Of a stretch of 64,000 bases of DNA, positions 63,597-64,000 are shown piece by piece (position 1 is the first letter of the stretch; the number at the start of each line of letters is the position of its first letter). The translations under genes and the position numbers were made by a program. This DNA comes from Rivularia sp. PCC 7116. GTDB lineage: Bacteria > Cyanobacteriota > Cyanobacteriia > Cyanobacteriales > Nostocaceae. Under the pieces are notes generated by a model, which worked only from the letters and a program-made list of their open reading frames with translations, searched no databases and was not told the origin of the DNA. The DNA is taken from positions 7,535,001 through 7,599,000 of the forward strand of contig NC_019678.1 in assembly GCF_000316665.1 (NCBI RefSeq). The letters are read 5' to 3'.

Positions 63597-64000
63597 ATTG
63601 TGTTGAAGCAGTGCTGACGATTTTTGCATTCGGAAGCATAATTTTGATAAATGAACCTTTTGTTACTTACAGCACTTAGCAGGTAAATGAGGTACAAGAC
63701 TGTACTGTAAAGCTCTTATAGTACGGGCAGGAATGCCCGTCCGAATGTACTTCACTAAAATAAAATCTGCTGTATTTTCCGGTTAAACATAAATTAGGTA
63801 AATTAGAAAAAAGCTGTATTTTGAACTTTATTAACCGGTTTTACCGGGTTAGGACTTACGCAAGTGGCACATTTTGCTTGTAGGGGAGGCAAAAAGGGGT
63901 GTAGATTTTCTTCCCCCTTTATTGCCGTTGCTAGTACACTGATTGATTCTGAACGCAATAATAAGGTTTTCCTGTCACGCACCAACCAAAGGCTTATGAC
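63597..64000. other. Window end, no gene seen
   Basis: No gene. Contains an ACGGGCAGGAATGCCCGT hairpin (63723-63740) and near 63849 the string TTAGGACTTACGCA, which resembles the ends of insertion sequences in Nostocales; the other end of any such element lies outside the window. Confidence 0.45.

Noticed and set aside
63849-63870. TTAGGACTTACGCA considered as the end of an insertion sequence
   Set aside because: Only one end is seen and no transposase is present before the window closes.

Overview
The window looks like chromosomal DNA of a filamentous, probably heterocyst-forming cyanobacterium (Nostocales; Calothrix/Rivularia-like is a guess from gene content). The support is AT-rich DNA with scattered HIP1 octamers (GCGATCGC), 7-bp tandem repeats typical of these genomes, a 58-residue high-light-inducible protein, a CrtW-type carotenoid ketolase, type 2 IPP isomerase, serine/threonine kinases and many small dispersed palindromic repeats. 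No rRNA, tRNA, CRISPR array or complete insertion sequence was recognised.

Layout. 0.3-4.4 kb: small membrane protein, hli-type gene (missed by simple ORF calling) with a 10-bp-period HLR1-like control region, alanine dehydrogenase, Ser/Thr kinase. 4.6-15.9 kb: four reverse-strand genes for large proteins that share one C-terminal RTX-like cassette. These are a tandem double PhoA-like protein without the usual metal-binding histidines, a canonical PhoA, a glycerophosphodiesterase nested in a phytase-like domain, and a cassette protein with no catalytic domain. The three phosphatase/phosphodiesterase genes each have an upstream tandem 8-bp Pho-box-like array, so the block reads as a phosphate-starvation organophosphate-scavenging cluster. 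16.6-22.7 kb: ABC exporter, FAD monooxygenase, old-yellow-enzyme with its HxlR regulator, truncated hydrolase. 22.7-28.3 kb: accessory stretch with a RelE/ParE toxin-antitoxin pair, a broken DUF4351 gene, a retropepsin-like pair, an aminoglycoside-phosphotransferase-fold protein and two HEAT-like unknowns. 28.4-38.8 kb: aldo/keto reductase, small unknowns, a MITE with an 8-bp target duplication, an RTX/cadherin-like protein, HAD hydrolase, MsrA, and a kinase/FGE-sulfatase fusion.

39.1-47.9 kb is the most interesting region: an RNA-repair island. It encodes the three-domain Pnkp (5' kinase, phosphatase, ligase), the 3'-terminal ribose methyltransferase Hen1, and an overlapping gene pair for a stand-alone polynucleotide-kinase-like protein and a Thg1-like 3'-5' polymerase. 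Together they could heal, extend, mark and seal cleaved tRNA ends. A TPR protein, a small unknown and an esterase are interspersed.

48-64 kb: a repeat protein gene broken by a 56-bp repeat insertion, fni, sppA, two facing gene remnants, a P450/TMEM175/TetR group sharing candidate operators, the ketolase, a PEP-CTERM-like surface protein, a GDYXXLXY/DUF2157 pair, a nucleoside deaminase and a DUF364 protein. Motif assignments come from reading the sequence; no database search was run.
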